Positions 1-9,902 of a stretch of 64,000 nt of DNA are shown piece by piece. Position numbers and translations under genes: made by a program. The stretch spans positions 248,001-312,000 of the forward strand of contig NZ_MPZV01000004.1 of NCBI RefSeq assembly GCF_002020355.1. The letters are read 5' to 3'. The stretch is from Thioclava sediminum. GTDB lineage: Bacteria; Pseudomonadota; Alphaproteobacteria; Rhodobacterales; Rhodobacteraceae. The stretch's first letter is position 1. Each line of letters starts with the position of its first letter. A model generated the notes under the pieces. It did no database searches. It was not told the DNA's origin and saw only the letters and a list, made by a program, of their open reading frames with translations.

Positions 1-941
1 GCATGCCGCAGAAGAAGCGCATCTGCCCCGGTTTCGGCCCCGAGCCGATAGCCAAGGACCGCCGCGTCATCACCGTCGGACAGCGAGGCGCTAAGGGCCT
101 CGAGCTGCCTTGTGTCCTTCTTCGACAGGCGCAGCCGCTCGGCGACCCCTTCGCCGCCAATCGCCGCCAGCCTGCGGATCGGATCGGCGGGGCGATCTTC
201 GAGATGGACGAGTGGCCCGAGCGCGGTCGCATCCGCGCCGGGCAGCACGGCCGTGAGAACCCCGCATTGCGCCATCGCCGCCACCGCGTGCACGGGATCG
301 GGCGCGGCCAGCAATTTGCGCATCTCGCCGCCAAGCCGTTCGCGCGAAAGCGTCTCTATTCCGGCGATATTCTCGGCGCAGGCGGCCAGCCCGTCGGGAT
401 CGAGATCGTGCCCGTACCACGCGGTAAAGCGGAAGAAGCGCAGGATGCGCAGGTAGTCCTCGCGGATACGTTCCTCCGCCTCGCCGACGAAGCGCACATG
501 ATGCGCCGCCAGATCCTCCAGCCCCGTGCCCAGCGGGTCGAGAATCGTGCCGTCCGAGCGGGCATAGAGCGCGTTCATCGTGAAATCGCGCCGCGCCGCG
601 TCCTCTGCGATGTCGTCGGAAAACGCGACCGTGGCGTGCCGCCCATGCGTCTCCACATCGCGGCGGAAGGTGGTGACCTCATGCGGATGACCCTCCGCAA
701 CGACCGTGACCGTGCCATGATCGACGCCGGTCGGCACCGGTTTCAGCCCGGCCGCCTTCGCAAGTTCGATCACCCGCTCGGGGCGCGCATCGCTGGCGAT
801 GTCGATATCGTTGACCGGCGCGCCGAGGGCGCTGTTGCGCACGCAGCCGCCCACCAGAAGCGCCTGATGCCCGCCCTCTTCGAGCATCTTCAGCACGCGT
901 TGGGTCGGCTCTGCCTCGATCCAGTCTCCGGTCAGTCTCAT
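1..941 (-). CDS. cca: CCA tRNA nucleotidyltransferase / poly(A) polymerase family (3' end missing at window edge)
   Basis: The product adds or repairs the 3' CCA end of tRNAs, or is a poly(A) polymerase relative of the class II nucleotidyltransferase superfamily. The first 313 codons are visible; the rest lies left of the window. Near the N-terminus are the nucleotidyltransferase signature LLVGGCVRN (about residues 28-36) and the metal-binding DID acidic pair (45-47), followed by RRDFTMNAL and DPLGTGLEDL, all typical of the head domain. The ATG at 941 overlaps the TGA of the upstream Nudix gene, so the two are probably translationally coupled. The C-terminal RNA-binding part cannot be judged, so CCA-adding and poly(A) activity cannot be told apart. 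The family call is firm. Confidence 0.9.
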   Translation of the reverse strand, partial: MRLTGDWIEAEPTQRVLKMLEEGGHQALLVGGCVRNSALGAPVNDIDIASDARPERVIELAKAAGLKPVPTGVDHGTVTVVAEGHPHEVTTFRRDVETHGRHATVAFSDDIAEDAARRDFTMNALYARSDGTILDPLGTGLEDLAAHHVRFVGEAEERIREDYLRILRFFRFTAWYGHDLDPDGLAACAENIAGIETLSRERLGGEMRKLLAAPDPVHAVAAMAQCGVLTAVLPGADATALGPLVHLEDRPADPIRRLAAIGGEGVAERLRLSKKDTRQLEALSASLSDGDDAAVLGYRLGAETGADALLLRH

Positions 942-1531
942 TCCGCCATCCGGTCCGCCAATGAGCGCAATATACGCGCGGTGGCGCCCCAGATGTAATA
1001 GGGCCCGTAAGGCGCCACGAAATAGCTGCGCCGCGAGCCGCGCCAGCGGCGCGATTCGACCCGGAAATTTTCGCGCGTGATATGCGAGAGCGGCACGGTG
1101 AACGCCTCGGCCACCTCGCCCGCTTCGGGGATCACCTCGAAGGGCGTGTGGATGCGCGCCAGCACCGGCGTTACCAGAAAGGACGTCACGGTCTCATGCG
1201 GATCGAGCGTGCCCAGCACCTCGACATGGGCATGGGGCAGGCCGATCTCTTCCTGCGCCTCGCGCAACGCCGCGCCGACCGGACCTTCGTCATCGGGATC
1301 GACCTTGCCGCCGGGAAAGGCGATCTGGCCGGGGTGATGACGAAGATGCGAGCTGCGCTTCGTCAGATGCAGGCGCGGCTCCGGCCCGAAGGTGTCGAAG
1401 GCGACGAGAACGCCCGCGGGCCGCAGCTTGCGGCCTTCGGGCAGGATCACTTCCGGGTTCAGATCGTAATCCGAAGAGGGCCGCCCCGGTCGCGCCAAGG
1501 CGTCGAGAACCGGGGCGAGCGGATCACTCAT
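938..1531 (-). CDS. Nudix hydrolase, CoA diphosphatase type (NudL-like)
   Basis: This 197-residue protein is a Nudix hydrolase. The Nudix box is GGKVDPDDEGPVGAALREA then QEEIG (about residues 73-97). The preceding PGQIAFPGGKVD stretch and the upstream HLTKRSSHLRHHPG region match the CoA-pyrophosphatase subfamily (NudL, YeaB), which cleaves coenzyme A and related dinucleotides. The gene starts inside the 3' end of hslO with an 8-bp overlap and ends with an ATGA overlap into cca, so the three form one minus-strand operon. Substrate assignment to CoA is inferred from family resemblance. Confidence 0.88.
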   Translation of the reverse strand: MSDPLAPVLDALARPGRPSSDYDLNPEVILPEGRKLRPAGVLVAFDTFGPEPRLHLTKRSSHLRHHPGQIAFPGGKVDPDDEGPVGAALREAQEEIGLPHAHVEVLGTLDPHETVTSFLVTPVLARIHTPFEVIPEAGEVAEAFTVPLSHITRENFRVESRRWRGSRRSYFVAPYGPYYIWGATARILRSLADRMAE

Positions 1532-2552
1532 TCGATCCCTCGTCTCCCGCTTCGCGCAGCGACCCGTCGGGGTTCTTCTGCGCCTCGAAGCCGAGCGTCA
1601 GCGGATCGAAAATGTAATGCGCGCCGCAGAACTGGCAGTCCGCGGTGACCGTGCCCTCGTCCGTCGTCATATGCGCGATGTCGCGCGCCGAGTAGATCGA
1701 GAGCGACTGACGCACGCGATCGGCAGAACAGGTGCAGCCGAACTCCACCCGCTGCGGATCGAAGACGCGCGGCCGCTCTTCGTGGAACAGGCGCACCAGC
1801 AGCTCGGTCGGCTGCACGGTTGGGCCGATCAGCTCCATATCCTCGACCGTGTCGAGCAGGATATTGGCACGCGCCCAGTTCTCGCCTTCCTCGCCGTCGA
1901 GAATGTCATCGGCGGTCAGCAGCCCCTGATCGCCCGAGCCTTCCTGGGCGGCGAAGGGCGAGGCCGGCGGCATATGCTGCAGCATCACACCGCCTGCGCG
2001 CCAGCTTTCGCCCTGACCCGGCAGGATCGAGCGCCCGAAGGACAGCGAGAACCGCGTGGGCAGCTGTTCGGACTGCGCGAAATAGGCCTCGGCGCAGGCG
2101 CGCAGCGAGCCTTCGGACAGCGGCGTGATGCCCTGATAGGGGGTCGTGCCTTTGCCTTGGTCGATCAGGATCGCAAAGTAACCCTGCCCGATCTGTTCGA
2201 ACGGGTCGGCCTTGGGATCGAGCTTCTCTTCATCGAAGCTCGCCCAGGCGCGAATGCGGGCGGGCGCGCCCTCCTTCTCGGGGGCGTAGTAATCGGTTGC
2301 GATGATGCGGATCGGGCCGTTGCCGCGGATTTGCAGCGACAGTTTCCAGCGCAGCTTGACGGTCTGGCCGATCAGCGCGGTCAGAAGGGCGGCTTCGGCC
2401 ACCAGCATTTCGACCGCGCGGGGGTAATCATGTTGCGACAGGACGGTGTCGAGCACGCCGTCGAGGCGGGCAACCCGGCCGCGGATGTCAGAGCGGTCGA
2501 GCTGAAACGGCAGAACTGTATCGTCCCATGCGATTTGGGATAGCTTGGACAT
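1524..2552 (-). CDS. hslO: Hsp33 redox-regulated chaperone
   Basis: This is the redox-activated holdase chaperone Hsp33, about 342 residues, acting in the cytoplasm under oxidative stress. The C-terminus carries the zinc site CTC ... CQFC that opens on disulfide formation. The core holds the family segment with GNGPIRIIATDYY. I chose the ATG at 2552 (MSKLSQIAWDD) because GGAG stands 6 nt upstream; an upstream in-frame ATG at 2651 lacks a ribosome-binding site and would run into the divergent Nudix gene. It is first in the hslO-nudL-cca operon and shares a short divergent promoter region with the Nudix gene at 2650. Confidence 0.95.
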   Translation of the reverse strand: MSKLSQIAWDDTVLPFQLDRSDIRGRVARLDGVLDTVLSQHDYPRAVEMLVAEAALLTALIGQTVKLRWKLSLQIRGNGPIRIIATDYYAPEKEGAPARIRAWASFDEEKLDPKADPFEQIGQGYFAILIDQGKGTTPYQGITPLSEGSLRACAEAYFAQSEQLPTRFSLSFGRSILPGQGESWRAGGVMLQHMPPASPFAAQEGSGDQGLLTADDILDGEEGENWARANILLDTVEDMELIGPTVQPTELLVRLFHEERPRVFDPQRVEFGCTCSADRVRQSLSIYSARDIAHMTTDEGTVTADCQFCGAHYIFDPLTLGFEAQKNPDGSLREAGDEGSNE

Positions 2553-2649
2553 GGTGCTCCTGAGGGGCTCAGAGGGGTTTTCGGGCGGCGCGGAGCCTGC
2601 CATACAGCCCCAATATAGGCGCGGCAACCGCAGACCCAAGGGAGAGCAC

Positions 2650-3090
2650 ATGATCGCGAGGTTCGGAGAGCGGGTGAAATCCGGTCAGCAGTATCGTTTG
2701 CGCCCCGGTGCCTATGCGATTCTGATCCGCGACAGGCGGGTGCTGCTGACCCATCAGGCCCATCCCATACCGGAGTTTCAATTGCCCGGCGGCGGGATCG
2801 ATCCGGGCGAGGGGCCGATCGAGGCGCTGCACCGCGAGGTTTTCGAGGAGACCGGCTGGGCGATCACGGGGCTGCGCCGCCTCGGAGCCTATCGGCGTTT
2901 CACCTATATGCCCGAATATGAGTTCTGGGCGGAGAAGCTCTGCTCCGTCTGGCTCGCGCGCCCGGTGCTGAAGCGCGGTCTGCCGCCAGAGCCGCACCAC
3001 ACGGCGCATTGGGCCGATCCAGAGGAAGCGCTCGAACTGCTCGCGAATGAAGGCGAGCGCGCGTTTTTCCAACGGTTCGTCCGTCGCTGA
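2650..3090 (+). CDS. Nudix hydrolase of unknown substrate
   Basis: This 146-residue protein is a single Nudix domain. The box reads GGGIDPGEGPIEALHREVFEETGW (about residues 48-71), shown here only to mark the conserved G, E, RE and EE positions. The ATG at 2650 sits just after GGAGAG. It is transcribed divergently from hslO, with about 97 bp between the two starts, and converges on the response-regulator phosphatase gene. Nothing in the sequence identifies the nucleotide substrate. It is the second of three Nudix genes in the window. Confidence 0.85.
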   Translation: MIARFGERVKSGQQYRLRPGAYAILIRDRRVLLTHQAHPIPEFQLPGGGIDPGEGPIEALHREVFEETGWAITGLRRLGAYRRFTYMPEYEFWAEKLCSVWLARPVLKRGLPPEPHHTAHWADPEEALELLANEGERAFFQRFVRR

Positions 3091-3145
3091 ATAGGCGCGG
3101 GCGTTCCCTTCGCCTCAGATGTAGCTGAGTTGGTGCGTTCGCCTC

Positions 3146-4465
3146 TCAAGTCTCGCCAGGGGGATCGTCTTTGCTGTCTGACCCAAGCTCCGACCGTCGC
3201 TCGGTGCTGCCAGGGCCGTGAAATTCCAAAACGCCAGCCGAGACATCGTCCCCGATCTCGCCCTCCGCGAATTCCTCGGTGGCCCAATAGAGCGCATCCA
3301 GAAGCCTGGGCCCCGGCATCTGGGAAAACTTGCGAAGCATCCGGGCCAGCCGGGTCTGATCGATCATCTCGCCGCTGCGGTCGCTGGCTTCGGTAATCCC
3401 GTCCGAGACCAGCACCAGCCGATCGCCCGGGGTCAGTTGAACCGTAAGCGTCTCGTATTCCGCGCCTTCGATCAGGCCGATGGGCAGCCCGCCCTCGCCG
3501 AAAAACTCGACTGTGCCGTTGCGCCGCTGCAGGACCGGGTAGGGGTGGCCCGCCTGAACCAATTCCGCCTTGCCGGTGCGCAGATCGACATCGGCGTAGA
3601 TAAGGGTGAAATAACTCTCGGTGCTCATTTCACTCAGCACGAGATCGTTGAGGCGCTGCGCGAGTTCCGCCGGGCGTCGTCCGCGCAATTCGCCCTGTGC
3701 GTTGCTGTAAATCGCGAGGTTCTGGCTGGGGGTGGTGCCGGAGAAGTAACCCGCGATCCGCGCCATCATCAGGGCCGAGGTGATCCCATGCCCCGACACG
3801 TCGATGCCGTATAGCCCCACCCGGCGTTCATTGATCGGAAAGAACCCGACGAGGTCGCCGCCGACATGGCCTGCGGGCCGCAAGAGCAGCGAGACATCCG
3901 CCGCCTCGAACCGGGCGTGTCTTGTCCGCACGAGGCTTTGCTGCAGTTTGCGCGCCTCTTGCAGGTCGCGGTCGATCACCTCTTGTGCCTCGCGTAACAG
4001 GCGGTTCTTTTCGCTCAACTCTTCCTGCATGGTCAGGATGCGGGCTCCCGCGCTGAGCCGCGCCCGAAGCTCCGCTCCGTTGACCGGCTTCGACAGGAAA
4101 TCATCGGCGCCGCTTTCCAAGCCGCGCGTGACGTCCGTCTTTTCGGCCTTGGAGGTCAGAAGAATGAAATACCCATAGCTACGCCGCGGCAAACCTCGAA
4201 AGACGCGGCAGAATTCAGGGCCGCTCATCCCCGCCATCATCCAATCAGAGATCACGATATCGGGCTCCCATTGGGCGCAGATCGCGATCGCCTCTTCCGC
4301 GCTTTCGGCCTCGCTTACCTGATAGCCGGAGCGGGACAACTGCGCCGAGAGGATGCGGCGTTGCATGCGGCTGTCGTCCACGACGAGAACGTGCCGCGCA
4401 GCGCCCGCCAATGGTCGTCCGCCCGCATCTGCGGGGACCTCTTGTCTTTGCACCATCTGCATCAT
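3146..4465 (-). CDS. Response regulator with PP2C-type (RsbU/SpoIIE) serine phosphatase output domain
   Basis: This 439-residue protein is a two-domain signalling protein. The N-terminal receiver domain (about 26-145) has the acidic pair in VVDDS, the phospho-acceptor Asp in VISDWMMAG and the conserved Lys in FLSKPV. A coiled-coil linker (about 150-185, EELSEKNRLLREAQEVI) leads to a PPM/PP2C phosphatase domain with GGDLVG, DVSGHGI, DGITEASD and GDDVSAGVLE metal-site motifs. Such proteins dephosphorylate anti-sigma-factor antagonists or similar Ser/Thr phosphoproteins in response to histidine phosphorelay input. The start has AGAGG 6 nt upstream. An Hpt protein is encoded divergently 140 bp away, and no histidine kinase is nearby. 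The target is unknown. Confidence 0.9.
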   Translation of the reverse strand: MMQMVQRQEVPADAGGRPLAGAARHVLVVDDSRMQRRILSAQLSRSGYQVSEAESAEEAIAICAQWEPDIVISDWMMAGMSGPEFCRVFRGLPRRSYGYFILLTSKAEKTDVTRGLESGADDFLSKPVNGAELRARLSAGARILTMQEELSEKNRLLREAQEVIDRDLQEARKLQQSLVRTRHARFEAADVSLLLRPAGHVGGDLVGFFPINERRVGLYGIDVSGHGITSALMMARIAGYFSGTTPSQNLAIYSNAQGELRGRRPAELAQRLNDLVLSEMSTESYFTLIYADVDLRTGKAELVQAGHPYPVLQRRNGTVEFFGEGGLPIGLIEGAEYETLTVQLTPGDRLVLVSDGITEASDRSGEMIDQTRLARMLRKFSQMPGPRLLDALYWATEEFAEGEIGDDVSAGVLEFHGPGSTERRSELGSDSKDDPPGET

Positions 4466-4605
4466 CCGAAACCTCTGCCCGCACGAAACCGCAAACTCCC
4501 TAAGATTCGGTGAAAACAGCCCGGATCAGACGTTAAGAAAATCGAAAGGGTGCGGCGCTACGGTCAGTCTCGGGTGGAGTCGGATCGAGTGGCCTGGAGG
4601 GCGTG

Positions 4606-4935
4606 ATGATTGATTGGGAACGGGTGCAGGAACTACGCTCGGAAATTGGCGCCGATGGTTTTGCAGAGGTCGTGGACCTTTTTCTCGACGAGGTCGAGGC
4701 CGTGGTGATGGGGCTTGGCGGACGTCCCGACCGGGTCGAAGAGGATTTGCACTTCTTGAAAGGGTCTGCCTGGAATCTCGGGTTCCGCGATTTCGGCGGC
4801 GCCTGTCAGCAGGGAGAACGAATGGCCGCCGCCGGACGCGCCGTGGAGGTCGATCTGAGCGCGATCCGCGAAACCTATAGCCGATCCAAGACGCAGTTCA
4901 TGGGGCGGCTATCGGAGTTCACTCCGGCGGCATAG
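4606..4935 (+). CDS. Hpt (histidine phosphotransfer) domain protein
   Basis: This protein of 109 residues consists of one Hpt four-helix domain. The phospho-accepting histidine lies in LHFLKGSAWNLGF (about residues 48-60), which matches the HxxKG...LG pattern of phosphorelay intermediates. The ATG at 4606 is preferred because GGAGG ends 5 nt before it; a GTG one codon earlier is too close. It is divergent from the receiver/PP2C gene, so a phosphorelay between Hpt and that receiver is a reasonable inference, but partners could be elsewhere. Downstream, 4986-5008 can form a 7-bp hairpin (CGCACCC / GGGTGCG), possibly ending this transcript; no T-run follows. Confidence 0.85.
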   Translation: MIDWERVQELRSEIGADGFAEVVDLFLDEVEAVVMGLGGRPDRVEEDLHFLKGSAWNLGFRDFGGACQQGERMAAAGRAVEVDLSAIRETYSRSKTQFMGRLSEFTPAA

Positions 4936-5149
4936 GGCGAGGTGCTGAGCAGACTGAGCTGCGCCGAGCACAGTTCGCACGCGGTCGCACCCATTGGGCG
5001 CGGGTGCGTCCAAACTTTGGTTAACTCGCGTGCCTATTGCGGGCCGTGAGCGCAGGAGTTGGGAGGTGTAGAGAGGCCTCCACAGTGTAAACCGGCGAAG
5101 GACCAGTGTGTTTCGTCGGTCTGGAGGCGGCTCTATCGAACTGAAGGCC

Positions 5150-6397
5150 TCAGATAAGAAACTCAGCCAAGGTTTCGTCTTCGGTGATGTCGCGCCAGAC
5201 GAAGCCCTCGGCGTCGAGCTTCGCGAAGAGTTCCGTGAAGTTCTCGGCGCGTTTCGTTTCGATCCCGATCAGGACCGAGCCGAAGTTCCGCGCCGACTTC
5301 TTCAGATACTCGAAGCGCGCGATATCGTCGTCAGGGCCAAGCATCTGGAGGAAATCCTTAAGGGCGCCGGGGCGCTGCGGCAGGCGGAGGATGAAATACT
5401 TCTTCAGACCCGAATAGCGCTGGGCGCGTTCGCGCACCTCCGGCAACCGCTCGAAATCGAAATTTCCGCCCGATGTCACGCAGACCACGCGCTTGCCGCG
5501 GATCGTCTCGGCCAGTTCGGGCAGTATGTCGACGGACATAGCGCCAGCGGGTTCCAGCACGACACCTTCGACGTTCAGCATTTCAAGCATCGTGATGCAG
5601 ATGCGATCCTCCGGTGCGAGATGAACTTGTTCGGGCGTGACCCACCCAAGCTCCGCGAAGGGGCGCGCGCCGATCCGGGCAACCGCGGCGCCATCGACGA
5701 AACTGTTCACCTGCGAGATCGTCACGGGCTCATGCGCCTTGACCGCAGCGGTGAGGCTCGCGCCGCCCAAAGGCTCGACGAAGCGAAATTCCGTATCGGG
5801 GGCGGTCGCGCGCAGATAACCGGTGACGCCCGCGGCCAAACCGCCGCCGCCCACGGGCAGGATGACCATATCCGGCGCGCCGCCCAACTGGTCGAGGATC
5901 TCCACCCCGACCGACGCCTGCCCCTCGATCACATCCGGATCGTCGAATGGTGCGAGGAAATGCGCCCCGGCCTCACGGCAAAACTCCTGCGCCGACGCCA
6001 GCGTGTCGTCGAAATAATCGCCCGTCAGCACGATCTCGACCGCATCTCCGCCAAAGGTCTTGGTCTTGTCGATCTTCTGCTGCGGCGTCGTCACCGGCAT
6101 GAAGATCGTGCCTTTCACCCCGAAATGCCGACAGGCGAAGGCCACACCCTGCGCGTGGTTTCCGGCGCTTGCGCAGACGAAATGCGCCGCCGACGGATCG
6201 CGCTCGCGCAATTTGCGCATAGCGGTGAAAGCGCCGCGGATCTTGTAGGAGCGCACCGGCGTCAGGTCCTCGCGCTTGAGCCAGACCTCGGCGTCGAAAC
6301 GTTTCGACAGATGGGCATTGAGTTGCAGCGGCGTGGGCTCGAAGAGCGCACGCAGCGCGCGGGTGGCGGCTTGGGCGGAAAGGGCGAACTCACTCAT
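5150..6397 (-). CDS. ilvA: Threonine ammonia-lyase (threonine dehydratase)
   Basis: The enzyme deaminates L-threonine to 2-oxobutanoate, the first step of isoleucine synthesis, using PLP. The 415-residue product has the PLP lysine in SYKIRGAF (about 53-60), the ASAGNHAQG segment, the glycine-rich phosphate loop PVGGGGLAAG, and a C-terminal ACT-like regulatory domain (about 325-410, beginning KKYFILRLPQRPGALKDF). Start chosen at MSEFALSA; an in-frame start 12 codons upstream is possible. The ACT-like region suggests feedback control, but the single rather than double ACT-like length resembles the shorter IlvA forms. A downstream 214-bp gap separates it from the convergent Hpt gene and shows no other gene. 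Confidence 0.93.
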   Translation of the reverse strand: MSEFALSAQAATRALRALFEPTPLQLNAHLSKRFDAEVWLKREDLTPVRSYKIRGAFTAMRKLRERDPSAAHFVCASAGNHAQGVAFACRHFGVKGTIFMPVTTPQQKIDKTKTFGGDAVEIVLTGDYFDDTLASAQEFCREAGAHFLAPFDDPDVIEGQASVGVEILDQLGGAPDMVILPVGGGGLAAGVTGYLRATAPDTEFRFVEPLGGASLTAAVKAHEPVTISQVNSFVDGAAVARIGARPFAELGWVTPEQVHLAPEDRICITMLEMLNVEGVVLEPAGAMSVDILPELAETIRGKRVVCVTSGGNFDFERLPEVRERAQRYSGLKKYFILRLPQRPGALKDFLQMLGPDDDIARFEYLKKSARNFGSVLIGIETKRAENFTELFAKLDAEGFVWRDITEDETLAEFLI

Positions 6398-6435
6398 ACC
6401 GCCAGATGTGACGCGCGCCGCCCGCTTTGGCAAGC

Positions 6436-7215
6436 TCAGACGAGGGCGCGTTGCTCGACAAAATGACCGTAGAGCGTCGTTAGGATCGACAGCAGCAGCA
6501 TCACGGTGGGCACAGCGAAAAGCAGCTTGAGCGCGACCACGACCGTATCATCCGCGAGGTCATGTGGCGCCTGTATCGAAAGTATGCTCACCGCAACGAA
6601 AGGGAGTACCACGAGAAATGCCAGCAGAGTGAGCAAAGCGAAGCCACGCCACTGGCCGCGAGTCGCGCGCCAACTGTCGCGGATCGTGGCGCCGCCGATC
6701 GCGGCCCCGGGCAGGGATACTCCGAGACGGAGCATAAAGGCATACAGGGCAATGAAGAATGCCAGCCCCACCACGGCAAGTAGAACGGCTTCAGCGGTCT
6801 GGTTCGGAATGATCTCCTGCGCCGCGAGGGCGAAAAGAAAGACAATCGCGGCGCCCAGAACCATGATTGCCATGGCACAGAGCGTGATCACTATGCCACG
6901 CCAGAAATAGCTCACGTCGCGGCGCAGATGAATCCGCGGCAGCCAGCCGACGCGCTCGCCGAGCAGGATGAACCTGTGCCAGTTCACTGCCGCGATGATC
7001 ATCGGGATCGGCAGGATGAACGTGTTGAAAACCACAATGAACAATGATTTTTCGAAACTCGGCTGTTGCGATGCTCCGGCCTGCATCACGCTCTCGATAA
7101 GCCACTGCTGCCCGATGATCATGATCAAGAGAAGAAGCGCTGAGATCCGAAGGGTCTGCCGCCAATTTCCAAAGACCTGCCGGAACGAGTGTCCGAAAAC
7201 CCCCAATACATTCAT
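6436..7215 (-). CDS. Integral membrane protein of unknown function
   Basis: This is a 259-residue protein with about six hydrophobic segments (near 20-40, 60-80, 100-130, 140-165, 190-215 and 225-250 of the product). There is no catalytic motif I recognise. The stretch between TM helices containing ATIRDSWRATRGQW resembles the amphipathic segment in glycerophosphoryl-diester-phosphodiesterase-type membrane domains and other poorly characterised alphaproteobacterial membrane proteins, but this is weak. I prefer the ATG at 7215 because GGGGG lies 7 nt upstream; an ATG at 7239 has no ribosome-binding site. It precedes ilvA by 38 bp on the same strand. Confidence 0.75.
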   Translation of the reverse strand: MNVLGVFGHSFRQVFGNWRQTLRISALLLLIMIIGQQWLIESVMQAGASQQPSFEKSLFIVVFNTFILPIPMIIAAVNWHRFILLGERVGWLPRIHLRRDVSYFWRGIVITLCAMAIMVLGAAIVFLFALAAQEIIPNQTAEAVLLAVVGLAFFIALYAFMLRLGVSLPGAAIGGATIRDSWRATRGQWRGFALLTLLAFLVVLPFVAVSILSIQAPHDLADDTVVVALKLLFAVPTVMLLLSILTTLYGHFVEQRALV

Positions 7216-7352
7216 CACTTTGCCCCCAAAGAATGTCATTTAACAATTCACCGTTGGGGCTCGATCTCACCGCAGTCAAAGCACGTTCGGCGCGCCTTGG
7301 TTGAATTCTCCGTGTGATCGAGGTGGAAAAGAGCGAGTCACCGCTGGTTCAC

Positions 7353-7412
7353 CTTCGCTTTGAGCGAAGCCTTGCGCATTTTGCAAAGGCTGCCGCTTTT
7401 TTGCCCACTTTC
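7353..7412 (+). promoter_or_regulatory. Structured leader upstream of the Gly/Asn-rich gene
   Basis: Two successive hairpins can be drawn: CTTCGCT / AGCGAAG (7353-7369, 3-nt loop) and a bulged GCCTTGC / GCAAAGGC pair (about 7370-7391). They are followed by a run of six T at about 7396-7401. The layout is terminator-like and lies roughly 60 nt before the start of the secreted protein. It could be an attenuator, or the end of an upstream short transcript. This is a sequence reading only. Confidence 0.3.
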
Positions 7413-7463
7413 GACGCTAATCGTGCTGAAACTGTGTTGCGAGCAACAAAAGAGGAGGGCCGC

Positions 7464-8567
7464 ATGCGCCTGAGAAAAACTTCGATTGTCGCCCTTGTCG
7501 CGGCGAGCTTCGTCGTCGCCCCGGTGGCGACCAGCCATTTCACCGGCGCGGATGCCGCCTTTGCCAAGAACGGCAACGGTGGCGGTAATGGCGGTGGAAA
7601 CGGTGGCGGCAACGGCGGCGGAAATAGTGGCGGAAATGGCGGAGGCAAAAGCAACGCAGGCGGCAATTCCGGCACGGCGGGCAAATCCGCATCGGCCGGG
7701 CGTGCAACGAGCCCCGGAAATTCCGGCAAGGCTGCTGCGCATGGCGGCGGCCCCGCGAAATTCCTCGACGATCTGTTCTCGGGTAAGCGGCAGGCGAAAT
7801 CGCAGCACACCACCCGCGCCACTGTGAAAACGGCGTCGCGCGGCACCACCGCGACGAAGACGCGCTCGACCACCCCAACCAAATATGCGGTCAACGAGTC
7901 GCCGCGCCCGAACGGCAAGCCGAGCCTGAGCGAGGATGAGCTGCGCAATCACGGCGCACTGGCCTCCGAGCTGAAGGGTCTGAACGCGGCCCATGCAAGC
8001 GCGACCGCGCTCGCCAACGCCTCGCCGAACAGTCAGGTGGGCCGGATCGCGACCTATCGCGACTCTGTCGTCGGGGCGGCGCAAGCAGAAGAAGATCTCG
8101 CGACCGCGCAGCAGACCCTCTCGGATCTCGAGGCGCAGGATGTTCGCACGCCCGAAGCGATACAGTCTGACATCGACAATCTCGATCCCGAGGCAGAGGA
8201 CTACCAAAGCCAGCTCGACACGCTCGAAGCTGAAAAGCAGGCGGCGGAGACCTATCAGACGGATCTCGCGACGGCTCAGGATCAGGTCACCGAGCTTGAG
8301 AAACAGGTCGCGGAAGCCGATCAGATGCAGGCGGACGCGCTTCTTGCCGCATCCAACGGGCGCGATCTTTCGCCCGAGGCCAAAGCCTATCTGCACGAAC
8401 TGCTCGACCTGCCGCCGCCGGAAACGGCAACGGAAGACCAGCCTGCGGATGGCGATGTGGCGACCGGCGACGGCACGACGGGCGACGGGACCACGGTCGA
8501 TGGCGATCTCGCCTCGAGCGGGGACACCACGACCGATCCGCTCGTGGACCCGTCCACCGAGAGCTGA
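7464..8567 (+). CDS. Secreted Gly/Asn-rich repeat protein with coiled coil, function unknown
   Basis: The 367-residue product starts at an ATG preceded by AGAGGAGGG. Residues 1-34 form a signal peptide (MRLRKTSIVALVAAS..., Ala-rich end near AFA). It is followed by a NGGG-type repeat (about 36-62), an Ala/Ser/Gly/Lys-rich stretch, a segment ALASELKGLNAAHASATALA that I recall from other alphaproteobacterial exported proteins, a coiled coil (about 205-300, rich in E, Q, A, D) and an acidic tail with GDGTT repeats. No enzyme motif is present. The composition suggests an exported or surface structural protein. It is followed by a strong hairpin and then argG. Confidence 0.75.
   Translation: MRLRKTSIVALVAASFVVAPVATSHFTGADAAFAKNGNGGGNGGGNGGGNGGGNSGGNGGGKSNAGGNSGTAGKSASAGRATSPGNSGKAAAHGGGPAKFLDDLFSGKRQAKSQHTTRATVKTASRGTTATKTRSTTPTKYAVNESPRPNGKPSLSEDELRNHGALASELKGLNAAHASATALANASPNSQVGRIATYRDSVVGAAQAEEDLATAQQTLSDLEAQDVRTPEAIQSDIDNLDPEAEDYQSQLDTLEAEKQAAETYQTDLATAQDQVTELEKQVAEADQMQADALLAASNGRDLSPEAKAYLHELLDLPPPETATEDQPADGDVATGDGTTGDGTTVDGDLASSGDTTTDPLVDPSTES
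7569..7646 (+). repeat. Imperfect 12-bp tandem repeat encoding NGGG units
   Basis: About six copies of a 12-base unit of the type AACGGTGGCGGC run in frame within the secreted protein gene and encode NGGG. Third-position differences between copies indicate an old repeat. It could still change length by slippage without changing the frame. Confidence 0.7.
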
Positions 8568-8588
8568 TCTCTCGCCGAGCACATGCGA

Positions 8589-8620
8589 AAGGGCCGTCCT
8601 TCGGGGCGGCCCTTGTTCAT
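8589..8620 (+). terminator. Hairpin terminator after the Gly/Asn-rich gene
   Basis: An 11-bp stem AAGGGCCGTCC / GGGCGGCCCTT (one G-U pair) closed by a TTCG tetraloop lies 22 bp after the stop codon. The following T-run is weak. It separates this gene from argG. Confidence 0.7.
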
Positions 8621-8672
8621 TGGAAAAAAAGCTTCTATTCCGTCGCGGAACAAGAAAACCGGGAGATGCCGC

Positions 8673-9898
<1,226 letters not shown>

Positions 9899-9902
<4 letters not shown>

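Noticed and set aside
7569-7646. Repeats in the Gly-rich gene considered as a CRISPR array
   Set aside because: Units are contiguous, in frame and encode NGGG; there are no unique spacers.
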